Source: Echinometra lucunter (taxonomy: Eukaryota > Echinodermata > Echinoidea > Camarodonta > Echinometridae). Taken from it: a stretch of DNA of 64,000 nucleotides. The stretch is from NCBI GenBank assembly GCA_029962745.1, contig CM057153.1, positions 37,429,662 through 37,493,661 of the forward strand, in the 5' to 3' direction. The notes under the pieces were generated by a model. That model did not search any database. It was not told the DNA's origin and saw nothing but the letters and a program-made list of their open reading frames with translations. Positions within the stretch are counted from its first letter, which is position 1, and every line of letters starts with the position of its first letter. The position numbers and the translations under genes were made by a program. Below, piece after piece: positions 53,092 through 64,000 of this stretch.

Positions 53092-56000
53092 CACATTTTT
53101 TGTTCTTACTAGCTTCATTAATATACCTTTTAGTACTTAAAAATAATATCATGATGTTGATGAAACAGACCCAATAAAACCACCCAAAGCGAAAAGGGTG
53201 GGAAAGGGTGGTATAATTTATCTTTATCACGTTGGCCACCTATAATGGTATTGGTATAATGTGTTTTATGTGTGCCTAATATAGCTAAGCGTAATAAGGT
53301 CGTAAATGCACATAGACCCTTGGGGTGTGTTTAACAGGTATCATCAAACATTCTTATCTTTATTTATAGTACATGTACTTACATGCTTAACCATTACTAC
53401 ACGTGCTACACTACTAACCTTTATCTTACACAAATGTTTACATCTTTAGAATAATTAAAAACTGGTAAAGCCAAAGCTAATCAGGGCAGACCCCAAGAAC
53501 AATGGCATGACCTTTATGTAGGTTATGTAGTGGATCCGTCATCGTATTCTTAATAACTTGATGGAATCCAAGGTCCAAATATTACGACAATAAAAACGTC
53601 ATGCGTTAGTTTTTATTATAGTGGTGGTGAGGATTCTGAAATAATGCTATTAAGTTTCTTCTTCCTGTGAGTTATTTGAACTACTGTAGGACCAAATAAA
53701 GTTTAAAATGCTACTTGGTTTAAGATTTCATGCCTGCAACTATTATAATCATTGCCACTTTCATAGTTGCCCTTTCCTGGTTAGTCAGTTTGTCAGTTGA
53801 AATTAAATATGAAGTGTGTCAGTGGCTATGGCAATATCTAGATGGTTCAAGGGCGTTGAAAGAGTCATGCCATAGATTTATTAGCTAGGTAACATATATT
53901 TTTTTTTCGAAAATACCTTTGAAAAGTACGATAACAATAATAGCTGATAAGATGGAAAAGGTATTGCATAGAATTGATTTCTTTTCGAAAGCGTTCAATC
54001 CATTAAAATTTTGTCACACTTTAATATGTGTGATCTGTAAATATATATTATATTTATAGTAGTAGTAGGTTTGTGGTATTGGTAAAGTATTTTCTAACAG
54101 GCCTAATGTTCATTTATGATACACTGATAATTTTACTGCAACGTGCTACTATGAGCATATATATTATTTTCAATCAAAATCAGGGTTGTAAAGTATTATC
54201 AATTCATAAAAGCCCCGATTCCAAGTGTCTTATACATACTTTGTGTTCTTAACCAACCTCGTCAATGTAAATATGGCATGTCCTTAATATACATTGTGAT
54301 AATACAAAATAAATGATGTGACCATATTATTTTATCTACAACATAATTGGATATTAATGAGCTAATAGAAGAGAACGAAAGGCAAAGTGAGGAGTGAAGA
54401 AGTGAAATTACATAGAAAGAGAGAGAGAGAGAGGGGGGGGGGGGGGGGGGCGTAGTGGCAGCATGGGGCGGGGTACTTTGTTCTACAGGGGAGTCTGGAG
54501 AGCTTGTTTAAAGCTAAAGTGACCTTTTTGCCACTCTGGATTTAGAAATTTGTATGCCTACTTAAAAAGGAGATATTTTAGAAGAGAAATCATGGATCTT
54601 GAGAATGTAAGAGAAATATAGAGGGAAAGAGGGTAGAGTAGAAAAGTTTGAATGAGGATGCAGAGAGATACTAATTGAGGTTAACTTTTAAACTGGGGAA
54701 TGTATTATTATGTAAGCACTCTGCCATGAAGGTTTTCTGCCAACAACAGTTATAAGAATGACAAATGCATGTGTTTATTTTTTTTAATTCAACGAAATAT
54801 AAAAGTAGATCCTTTGCAGTTTGTGAAATCGTTGCTCTCACATAACGATGATCGTATTTTCTTTCTCTTTCACAAAAACATACAACTTCTCGTTTGTTTC
54901 AAGATTTAAGGGCTTTTTGTTTATCCTTGAATTACGCATTCATCTCTGCAATAAAAAGAAAATCACACACTAATCGAAATTAAGAGCATAAAACGACAAG
55001 GCAATATAGATTGTCGTCAGGCTTTATAATTTATATACCGCGATGTGTCATGTACAACAGTGGTGAGATTAGTGGCTGTATTCCATTTTTTTTCTCTCTC
55101 TCTCTGACACACTATTTTTCTCTCGCATACAGTTTGCATCTCCATATCTTCTTATTCTCTTGTAATTTCTATCGGCTAACCTGATCTATATTTCTTTCTC
55201 TATAATCACAAGTCGTTTTATCGCTCTATCTCCTTCCCCTTTCTCTCATCGTTCCCTTTTCGATTCTCATCTCGTTATCAGTTTCTCTCTTTCCCTCCCT
55301 CCTGCTCTCTCTACCCCCCCTCTCTCTATCTCTCTCTCTCTCTCTCCACCCTCCTCTCTCTGTATCTCGGAGTATGAAGCCAATTATAATATTTTAAAGG
55401 TCACCACAATGATACAAAATGACTACTGTGATACAAAAGTAGTTTTTATTTCCAAATTTACATGTGCCACATCAGGGCATCATGCGTCGTGTCGTTCGTA
55501 GTCAGCATCTTTATCTCAAACCGTCAAACAAATACAACCACATGGCCGTGTAATACGGAACACGAGTATACAAAGACGATTATGATAAACGCATACAAGC
55601 ATCTAGTTAATACATGTACAGTCATAAAGTCTATGCAATTTGCAATTAATTTACAAATGCATTAGACAAGAATATTATTGCTCTATTATAGTGAAAAACA
55701 TGCATAATTGATAAGCTACGTAGCTACATGCGAGTATTAGTGCGGTAATGCGAAGGGTTAATACTGTATACACGGATTTCTTTCTTTTTTTTCTGCTGAG
55801 GCAAACCACACAATTATCCATAGATTAATACAAAAATGTAACAAATATCTCATATCAAGCAGTGACTTTAGAGACGGTTTTGCTGGGCAACCCAATCCAA
55901 ATAAAGTACAGCAAACCTTGTAATGAGATTTTATCAAGGGGGTCCATGGTCACAATATGAAAATATTATATACATAAAGATATATCAGGACTAATAGTGT

Positions 56001-57098
56001 GATTTATACATTACATGCGGCCAAACGTGTGATATGCTTCTCACGAGATAGGGAGGGGCTAATGGCCTTTCCTTTATTAAATAAACACATGTACAAACGG
56101 CTCGCTGCTATTCTTAATGACGGACTTGTGAATTTGCATTTTTGTAGAAGTTTCGCCAAACCTTCCTTTCTTGAAATCCTCCACACGCTTCGATATGTCA
56201 TTTATAGCTTCACACAAAGACTGAATAAATATAAGAATAAATATTTTCAGGTGTGACCTTTTTCCAACACCATAGGTTGGAGCCTTGGAGGCTACCATGG
56301 AAATAAAGCAGGATCTAACTCCATGCAACAGGAAACGACTAGACTTCCAGATGGCCTCAGAAACCCCGGGTATATTATACAACAGAGTGTGCAAGTACAC
56401 GTAATGGACACGCATGTCATCAATATTAAACGAAAAACAACAACACCCCCCCCCCCCCAAAAAAAAGAGAACAAGTCTAGTCTAACATAATGGGGCTACA
56501 TGTACAGCGTATAAGATAGGTCGAATCACCTCTCCATTCCTTCCGCAGAACTTTCAAACTGAGATAATCATGAAAAACTTTTACCTTTCCCTCTAAAAGG
56601 TTACACAACATAACATTTTCTTTAAACTGAAAAAATGCTATCAAAATAGCTCCTGCTCACTGACGTACATTCTAGATCAAATCTTTCAAGTGCTCAAATG
56701 AAGTAACTATAACCCTGTCAATTTTTTCACCATACAAAAACATATAGTACAATACATTTCCAATTTTTAAAGTAATGCTGAGTGAATTATTACTTTGGAA
56801 TGGTGCACACTTACGCAATGAAGTATTTTAGTGCAGTACCTAACTAACTGGCGACAAAGGCACGAGAAAACCCTGTATGTAAGGTATAGTGGAAGTCGTT
56901 ATAAAGCACCACATTTTTTGAAACTATTCGAAGATTTTGTATTTGAAAAATAAGGCATATCTTGTATGTAAAGAAAACTGTACATTATGAAAATCTCTTT
57001 CCATATCATCTAGCAATATTTTCAACGGAGACAAACTGAAATTGTTTAAAATGCGATAGTTGTCCCTCATGAAGTAATATGCAAAGTCGTAACATCAG

Positions 57099-57258
57099 GG
57101 GGCCTGTTGCATAAAACTTTTGCCAGACTTTTTTTTCCGGCAAAAAAAAAGTCTGGCAAATTTTTATGTAATGAAAAACTATGGCAATTTTTTTTGGCCG
57201 TAGTTTCCTCAAATTTTGCCATAAAAAACTCCGGCAAAAGTTTTATGCAACGGGCCCC
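57099..57258. mobile_element. 160-bp foldback MITE (GTTGCATAAAACTTTTGCC ends)
   Basis: Left arm GGGGCCTGTTGCATAAAACT and the inverse of the right arm GGGGCCCGTTGCATAAAACT pair on through TTTGCC. Inner hairpins (CCAGACTTTTT/AAAAAGTCTGG) are nested. End style resembles the elements at 8373 and 44718. A duplicate lies at 63539-63696. Confidence 0.75.
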
Positions 57259-57440
57259 AGACCATCAAATCGTTCTGCGAGTGATGCTTAGATTAAAAAA
57301 AAAAGTTGTCTTAACCCTCGCCCCTCCCATAATAATCATCAAGCATAGAGGGGTGGGGTCACTGATGCCCTCTATGAATTGAACTAATTTGCTCTTCAAA
57401 TTAGTCAAACGACCTTTTCCATTTTCCACACAATGAATTC

Positions 57441-57446
57441 TTTATT
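57441..57446 (-). promoter_or_regulatory. Candidate polyadenylation signal of stomatin 2
   Basis: AATAAA on the minus strand, about 290 nt past the stomatin 2 stop codon. It lies inside the duplicated 3.08-kb block. Confidence 0.35.
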
Positions 57447-57598
57447 TTCATCAAGATGAAGAAACCAAATAATTTGCTTCTTTTAAAATATTTATAAATA
57501 ATATATAACCTACAGAATTCGAAAACTTCACTAATACAATACACTGACTGACTGATAATACAATTAAATATGAATTATCATGGAGCCTAAAAAAAAAA

Positions 57599-57648
57599 GC
57601 GAAAAAGAAAGAACGAAAGAAAGAAAGAAAGAAATAAAAAAAGAAAAA
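57599..57648. repeat. A-rich (GAAA)n tract
   Basis: Simple purine repeat (gaaagaacgaaagaaagaaagaaa...) about 90 bp downstream of the stomatin 2 stop, on the + strand. Confidence 0.85.
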
Positions 57649-57737
57649 CTCCTTGATGATTAAAAGGTTTCTATCCGAATCTTAAAGTCAAAAGTCTAAC
57701 ATAAACTACTATGGTGAATGATTTTTGCTACGATTGT

Positions 57738-58565
57738 TTACTTGCTCATGACGCCCTTGAGGAGATCAATAGGAAGTGGGAAGATGATGGTGGAGTTCTT
57801 CTCTGCTGAGATAGTGTTCAGGGTCTGCAGGTACCTCAGCTGAAGGGCCGATGGAGATTCCGCAATAGTATCTGCTGCTTCCTTCAGGGCGCGAGCAGCA
57901 TTCTGTTCTCCTTCAGCAGCAATCACCTTAGCTCTGGCCTCTCTGGAAGCTTCAGCCTCAGCAGCCATGGCTCTCTGGAGCTGGACAGGCAAACGGACAT
58001 CCTTGATCTCAACTCTTTCCACCAGGATACCCCAGGGGTCGGTGTCATGGTCGAGGGTTGACTGCATGTAGTGGCTGATGCCCTCACGTTCTGCCAGGAT
58101 CTCTGCAAGGTTCTTGGTGCCCAGGACATTACGCAGCGTGGTCTGGGCGAGAAGTCTGGTTGACTTGTCGGCGTTTTCTACATTGGCGATGCTGATCGTT
58201 GCATTCTTGACACGGTAGAAGACCACAGCATCCACAGAGATGGTCAAACTATCCCTGGTCAGAATCTCTTGAGGAGGGATGTCAAACGAAATGGTACGAA
58301 GATCTACCTTCGTGTAATCTTCAATGCAGGGCAGGATGAAAAACAATCCTGGACCTCTGGCACCGCCAGACAGCAGACGCCCAAGCCTGAAGATAACAGC
58401 TCTTTCATACTCCTGTACCACTTTTATGCAGACGAACAGTGAGAAAGGCAGCGTGCAGATCACAATTAACACCGACAGGATCATCAGTAAGATTCCACAG
58501 CAACCAAGCCCACCTTCGGAGTCAGAGGCCCCGATAATCTGTGGGCTACTAGTATTCTCTCCCAT
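57738..58565 (-). CDS. STOM: Stomatin-like protein 2 (SPFH/PHB, intronless)
   Basis: 275 residues from ATG at 58565 (the codon before it is TTG; no nearer in-frame ATG). Same architecture as the copy at 51447: polar N-tail, Cys-Cys plus hydrophobic hairpin with conserved Pro (CTLPFSLFVC), SPFH/PHB core, Ala/Glu-rich helix and the STIIFPLPIDLL end. From the Cys-Cys onward about 13 residues in about 256 differ; the N-tail is unrelated (MGENTSSPQIIGASDSEGG). The DNA stays similar even at silent sites in the core, and I see no match in the flanks. It is tail to tail with stomatin 1. An upstream 10-codon frame ends in TGATG overlapping this start. Expected role: membrane scaffold and channel modulator, by family. 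Confidence 0.94.
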   Translation of the reverse strand: MGENTSSPQIIGASDSEGGLGCCGILLMILSVLIVICTLPFSLFVCIKVVQEYERAVIFRLGRLLSGGARGPGLFFILPCIEDYTKVDLRTISFDIPPQEILTRDSLTISVDAVVFYRVKNATISIANVENADKSTRLLAQTTLRNVLGTKNLAEILAEREGISHYMQSTLDHDTDPWGILVERVEIKDVRLPVQLQRAMAAEAEASREARAKVIAAEGEQNAARALKEAADTIAESPSALQLRYLQTLNTISAEKNSTIIFPLPIDLLKGVMSK

Positions 58566-58597
58566 CAATCCGTCGTCTTTACCCTGGATGCCATCAT
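58565..58597 (-). CDS. Upstream ORF overlapping stomatin 2 start
   Basis: Minus-strand ATGATG at 58597 opens MMASRVKTTD and stops at TGA whose A is the A of the stomatin ATG (TGATG). Such overlap could allow termination-reinitiation control. A GTAAAG within it (AGG|GTAAAG) is also a plausible splice donor, which would remove this reading. Confidence 0.3.
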   Translation of the reverse strand: MMASRVKTTD

Positions 58598-59474
58598 GAG
58601 CTCGAGATTCTGTTCTTCGCGGTCACTTTTCATATGAAGTATACAATATTTTTACTACAGTGTGCACTGTTCTTTCGATGAGTACGTTTCGCAGTCTAAG
58701 CAGACTTTCGAAAGTGAGAGATATGCTGGTATAGACAAATATAATTATGCAACAGTACTTTGCCGACTTCTACGATTAGGCTCCTTGCGTATGTTGGTAC
58801 ATGGCTGAGGTAATAGCTGTTTACATCAATGATGTAACGCCCCCTGCACAAGCTCTGTAGCTCCACAGTATACTCGGACTGTATTTACTCACGAAAGGAA
58901 AAATCCAGTCATCGCTATTTCATATTGAGTCACTGAACTGTGTCTATACGCTTTATCACGTGTTTTGACGCCCCAGTAGAAAACATGGCGTCTATTCTTA
59001 TTCGGACAAAAGAATGCCCGTCTCATATTCTCGTTCATCAGACCCGATATACGTGAAATTGACGCAAATTGCATGGTAACATTATATACTATGGCGTATC
59101 CAGAAACTGAATGTCAGGGGGGTGCATCTCATTTTAATGGATTTTATTATTTTTATTGATCATTGTAAAGTATTTTCTAGGTCTACGGAGGGGGCGGGGG
59201 GGGGGCATATGCTGCATGGGAAAATGACGTGCCCAATAAGCTGCTGCAATACCAAAGCAGAGAACTATTCCGAATACGTCGTAAAACGTTTGATAATGAT
59301 TGGAAGAAAAAAAATGTTGTTTTGAAGTGAATTGAATGGAATGTTTTTTTTTTCTTGAAAATAGTAGCAATAGCCTAGTAGCAGCAGTAGCAGCAGTAGT
59401 AGCAGTAGTAGTAGTCATAGCAGTAGTAGCAGTAGTAGCAGTAGTAGCAGTAGTAGTAGCAGTAGTAGTAGTAT

Positions 59475-59534
<60 letters not shown>

Positions 59535-59926
59535 CAGTAGTAGCAGTAGTAGCAGTAGTAGCAGTAGTAGCAGTAGTAGCAGTAGTAGCATAGCAGTAGT
59601 AGCAGTGGTAGCAGTAGTAGTAGTAGTAGTAGTAGTAGTAAGTAGTAGTAGAGTAGTAGTAGTAGTAGTAGCAGTAGTAGCAGTAGTAGCAGTAGTAGCA
59701 GTAGTATGCCGTAGAGACTTTCCAGTCCTGTGGTCAATATTTCCCAGTATACATGTGCCATCACATTTTGTTTGATATACCGTTCTACAGCATTTTGTGA
59801 TGAGCTGTCACATCCAGCTCTTAGTTACAAATTACCTTCAGCTATATCATGGATAACACTACCGGTAATGCCCAAAATATATAACCTAAACATCCAATCT
59901 CGTGTATCGCATTTAGCACGATTTCC
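58598..59926. other. Upstream region of stomatin 2 and microsatellite
   Basis: 58598-59090 is presumably the promoter and 5' leader; no motif stands out. A GGCGTATCCAG...GGGGGG fragment at 59093-59120 looks like an old repeat end. The (AGT/AGC)n microsatellite follows at 59365-59705. Confidence 0.5.
59365..59705. repeat. (AGT/AGC)n trinucleotide microsatellite
   Basis: About 340 bp of AGT and AGC triplets in alternation with a few slips. The Val- and Leu-only frames are artefacts. Confidence 0.95.
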
Positions 59927-60251
59927 CGGGGGGGGGGGGGCACTGTTATTACAAGGTGGACACCATGCTCTTACACGGACTTTCAAAATGGACCCTAAAC
60001 AGGTAATTATCCTTCGATCTCAGAACAACCCTAAACAAGTGTTTTGTCATGTTTTCCCCACCCTAAACAACCCTTTATACACGCACCCAAGCTCTTAAAA
60101 GTATATCCCCTTTTTCGCCTGATTTTGCACTTTCGATAACCTTTTCACTGTACGCGGGTACATCGCCCGTCCATGAAAACTTTTTACGCGTTTTTGTGTA
60201 CGAGCATGGTGTTCACCTTATACTGGCAGAGTCCCCCCCCCCCCCACCCCT
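59927..60251. mobile_element. 325-bp inverted-repeat element with 11-bp target duplication
   Basis: GCACGATTTCC occurs exactly at 59916-59926 and 60252-60262. Between these, a G12 run then CACTG...AAGGTGGACACCATGCTC at the left matches the inverse of ...GAGCATGGTGTTCACCTT..., then a C13 run, at the right (about 45 bp of terminal repeat). Duplications of 9-11 bp are typical of Mutator-like elements; assignment is inference. No coding capacity. Confidence 0.85.
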
Positions 60252-60419
60252 GCACGATTTCCAGTCCTTGCTTACACTTAGAGAAAGCGTACCGCACGTG
60301 CATGTAGTTGTGTAACCATTACCCATCCCAACATGTTGCCAAAACAGTGGTATTACGTGTGCAGTTTATGTTCTATGCTTTCATGTTATTGTATTCATTT
60401 ATTAATGAATGAAGATGTT

Positions 60420-60919
60420 NNNNNNNNNNNNNNNNNNNNNNNNNNNNNNNNNNNNNNNNNNNNNNNNNNNNNNNNNNNNNNNNNNNNNNNNNNNNNNNNN
60501 NNNNNNNNNNNNNNNNNNNNNNNNNNNNNNNNNNNNNNNNNNNNNNNNNNNNNNNNNNNNNNNNNNNNNNNNNNNNNNNNNNNNNNNNNNNNNNNNNNNN
60601 NNNNNNNNNNNNNNNNNNNNNNNNNNNNNNNNNNNNNNNNNNNNNNNNNNNNNNNNNNNNNNNNNNNNNNNNNNNNNNNNNNNNNNNNNNNNNNNNNNNN
60701 NNNNNNNNNNNNNNNNNNNNNNNNNNNNNNNNNNNNNNNNNNNNNNNNNNNNNNNNNNNNNNNNNNNNNNNNNNNNNNNNNNNNNNNNNNNNNNNNNNNN
60801 NNNNNNNNNNNNNNNNNNNNNNNNNNNNNNNNNNNNNNNNNNNNNNNNNNNNNNNNNNNNNNNNNNNNNNNNNNNNNNNNNNNNNNNNNNNNNNNNNNNN
60901 NNNNNNNNNNNNNNNNNNN
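60420..60919. other. Assembly gap, exactly 500 N
   Basis: A placeholder of round length, so the true distance is unknown. It sits immediately before the duplicated block. Confidence 1.
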
Positions 60920-63900
60920 CTACAGGGGAGTCTGGAGAGCTTGTTTAAAGCTAAAGTGACCTTTTTGCCACTCTGGATTTAGAAATTTGTATGCCTACTT
61001 AAAAGGAGATATTTTAGAAGAGAAATCATGGATCTTGAGAATGTAAGAGAAATATAGAGGGAAAGAGGGTAGAGTAGAAGTTTGAATGAGGATGCAGAGA
61101 AGATACTAATTGGGTTAACTTTTAAACTGGGGAATGTATTATTATGTAAGCACTCTGCCATGAAGGTTTCTGACCAACAACAGTTATAAGAATGACAAAT
61201 GCATGTGTTTATTTTTTTAATTCAACGAAATATAAAAGTAGATCCTTTGCAGTTTGTGAAATCGTTTGCGCTCACATAACGAGATCGTATTTTCTTTCTC
61301 TTTCACAAAAAACATACAACTTCTCGTTTGTTTCAAGATTTAAGGGCTTTTGTTTATCCTTGAATTACGCATATCATCTCTGCAATAAAAAGAAAATCAC
61401 ACACTAATCGAAATTTAAGAGCATAAAACGACAAGGCAATATAGATTGTCGTCAGGCTTTATAATTTATATACCGCGATGTGTCATGTACAACAGTGGTG
61501 AGATTAGTGGCTGTATTCCATTTTTTTCTCTCTCTCTCTGACACACTATTTTTTCTCTCGCATACAGTTTGCATCTCCATATCTTCTTATTCTCTTGTAA
61601 TTTCTATCGGCTAACCTGATCTATATTTCTTTCTCTATAATCACAAGTCGTTTTAGATCGCTCTATCTCCTTCCCCTTTCTCTCATCGTTCCCTTTTCGA
61701 TTCCTCATCTCGTTATCAGTTCTCTCTTTCCCTCCCTCCTGCTCTCTCTACCCCCCCTCTCTCTATCTCTCTCTCTCTCTCTCCACCCTCCTCTCTCTGT
61801 ATCTCGGAGTATGAAGCCAATTATAATATTTTAAAGGTCAACCACAATGATACAAATGACTACTGTGATACAAAAGTAGTTTTTATTTCCAAATTTACAT
61901 GTGCCACATCAGGGCATCATGCGTCGTGTCGTTCGTAGTCAGCATCTTTATCTCAAACCGTCAAACAAATACACCACATGGCCGTGTAATACGGAACCGA
62001 GTATACAAAGACGATATGATAAACGCATACAAGCATCTAGTTAATACATGTACAGTCATAAAGTCTATGCAATTTGCAATTAATTTACAAATGCATTAGA
62101 CAAGAATATTATTGCTCTATTATAGTGAAAAACATGCATAATTGATAAGCTACGTAGCTACATGCGAGTATTAGTGCGGGTAATGCGAAGGGTTAATACT
62201 GTATACACGGATTTCTTTCTTTTTTTTCTGCTGAGGCAAACCACACAATTATCCATAGATTAATACAAAATGTAACAAATATCTCATATCAAGCAGTGAC
62301 TTTAGAGACGGTTTTGCTGGGCAAACCCAATCCAAATAAAGTACAGCAAACCTTGTAATGAGATTTTATCAAGGGGGTCCATGGTCACAATATGAAAATA
62401 TTATATACATAAAGAATATATCAGGACTAATAGTGTGATTTATCATTACATGCAGGCCAAACGTGTGATATGCTTCTCACGAGATAGGGAGGGGCTAATG
62501 GCCTTTCCTTTATTAAATAAACACATGTACAAACGGCTCGCTGCTATTCTTAATGACGGACTTGTGAATTTGCATTTTTGTAGAAGTTTCGCCAAACCTT
62601 TCCTTTCCTTGAAATCCTCCACACGCTTCGATATGTCATTTATAGCTTACACAAAGACTCGAATATAAGAATAAATATTTTCAGGTGGTGACCTTTTTCC
62701 AACACCATAGGTTGGAGCCTTGGAGGCTACCATGGAAATAAAGCAGGATCTAACTCCATGCAAACAGGAAACGACTAGACTTCCAGATGGCCTCAGAACC
62801 CCGGGGTATATTATACAACAGAGTGTGCAAGTACACGTAATGGACACGCATGTCATCAATATTAAACGAAAAACAAACAACACCCCCCCCCCCCAAAAAA
62901 AAAGAGAACAAGTCTAGTCTAACAATAATGGGGTCTACATGTACAGCGTATAAGATATGTCGAAATCACCTCTCCATTCCTTCCGCAGAACTTTCAAAAC
63001 TGAGATAATCATGAAAAACTTTTACCTTTCCCTCTAAAAGGTTACACAACATAACATTTTCTTTAAACTGAAAAAATGCTATCAAAATAGCTCCTGCTCA
63101 CTGACGTACATTCTAGATCAAATCTTTTCAAGTGCTCAAATGAAGTAACTATAACCCTGTCAATTTTTTCACCATACAAAACATATAGTACAATACATTT
63201 CCAATTTTTAAAGTAATGCTGAGTGAATTATTACTTTGGAATGGTGCACACTTACGCAATGAAGTATTTTAGTGCAGTACCTAACTAACTGGCGACAAAG
63301 GCACGAGAAAACCCCTGTATGTAATGTATAGTGGAAGTCGTTATAAAAGCACCACATTTTTTGAACTATTCGAAGATTTTGTATTTGAAAAATAAGGCAT
63401 ATCTTGTATGTAAAGAAAACTGTACATTATGAAAATCTCTTTCCATATCATCTAGCAATATTTCAACGGAGACAAACTGAAATTGTTTAAAATGCGATAG
63501 TTGTCCCTCATGAAGTAATATGCAAAGTCGTAACATCAGGGGCCTGTTGCATAAAACTTTTGCCAGACTTTTTTTCCGGCAAAAAAAAGTCTGGCAAATT
63601 TTTATGTAATGAAAAACTATGGCAATTTTTTTTGGCCGTAGTTTCCTCAAATTTTGCCATAAAAAACTCCGGCAAAAGTTTTATGCAACGGGCCCCAGAC
63701 CATCAAATCGTTCTGCGAGTGATGCTTAGATTAAAAAAAAAGTTTGTCTTAACCCTCGCCCCTCCCATAATAATCATCAAGCATAGAGGGGTGGGGTCAC
63801 TGATGCCCTCTATGAATTGAACTAATTTGCTCTTCAAATTAGTCAAACGACCTTTTCCATTTTCCACACAATGAATTCTTTATTTTCATCAAGATGAAGA

Positions 63901-64000
63901 AACCAAATAATTTGCTTCTTTTAAATATTTATAAATAATATATAACCTACAGAATTCGAAAACTTCACTAATACAATACACTGACTGACTGATCATACAA
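60920..64000. repeat. 3.08-kb direct duplication, copy 2 (runs off window)
   Basis: Near-identical to 54483-57563, with many one-base indels and few substitutions. It ends at the window edge at the position equivalent to 175 bp before the stomatin 2 stop codon. It may be a true segmental duplication or an uncollapsed haplotype or low-quality contig end. Confidence 0.93.
63539..63696. mobile_element. Foldback MITE, duplicate of 57099-57258
   Basis: Same GTTGCATAAAACTTTTGCC arms, present because the whole 3.08-kb block is duplicated, not by a new insertion. Confidence 0.75.

Larger units (their letters stand above)
52284..54482. other. DNA 3' of stomatin 1
   Basis: No coding sequence. The 470-bp element at 52622-53091 lies 338 bp after the stop and contains the first + strand AATAAA (52827) downstream of the gene. 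A (GA)n followed by a G18 run occurs at 54418-54450. Confidence 0.6.
54483..57563. repeat. 3.08-kb direct duplication, copy 1
   Basis: Matches 60920-64000 end to end, with an offset of 6,437 bp. Differences are mostly single-base gains and losses. Contents: CT-rich tracts (55090-55360), a C/A run (56447-56466), the foldback element 57099-57258 and the probable 3' end of stomatin 2. No gene seen within. Confidence 0.93.

Noticed and set aside
60333..60959. Long open frames across 60420-60919
   Set aside because: Open only because they run through 500 N.

Overview
The window is animal genomic DNA, most likely from a marine invertebrate deuterostome such as a sea urchin (inference from introns with GT/AG borders, animal gene families, and a dense load of short inverted-repeat transposons and microsatellites). 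It is AT-rich, has no operons and no viral genes, and contains one 500-N assembly gap.

Layout. (1) About 5.2-37.0 kb, + strand: the last nine coding exons of one large gene. I assemble them as 5176-5214, 16480-16602, 17388-17645, 19500-22153, 32290-32431, 32999-33139, 33440-35374, 35849-35990 and 36385-36980. Phases agree at every junction and the joined reading is 2,009 residues plus a stop. The first two exons read VANQVVQALLMQK / DLRDECLKLHGRV..., the coiled-coil signature of the Nck-associated protein 5 family (NCKAP5/NCKAP5L). The 5' end lies left of the window. (2) About 37-51 kb: no supported host gene, but many inverted-repeat elements, microsatellites and a degenerate tandem repeat. 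(3) 51.4-58.6 kb: two intronless stomatin (SPFH/PHB) genes, tail to tail, about 94% identical over the shared part of the protein but different at the N-terminus. (4) 59-64 kb: microsatellite, an inverted-repeat element with an 11-bp target duplication, the gap, and then a near-identical second copy (60920-64000) of 54483-57563. The second copy stops about 175 bp short of where a further stomatin stop codon would fall.

The distinctive content is the set of short non-autonomous DNA elements. I found about 17 with terminal inverted repeats. Several have clear target-site duplications: TTAA (three copies of one ~496-bp family, plus others), TA, TTA/TAA, an 8-bp CACATTTT and an 11-bp GCACGATTTCC. 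One (49444-50235) carries a frameshifted THAP zinc-finger remnant. Others sit in positions where they could affect host genes: just upstream of stomatin 1, and at the first AATAAA downstream of stomatin 1.

Functionally, the NCKAP5-like protein is expected to act on microtubule plus ends. The sequence shows three S/T-x-I-P (EB1-binding type) motifs and a PxxPxR SH3 ligand in the large exon at 33440. The stomatins are expected to be membrane-hairpin scaffold proteins. Nothing links the two loci beyond proximity.
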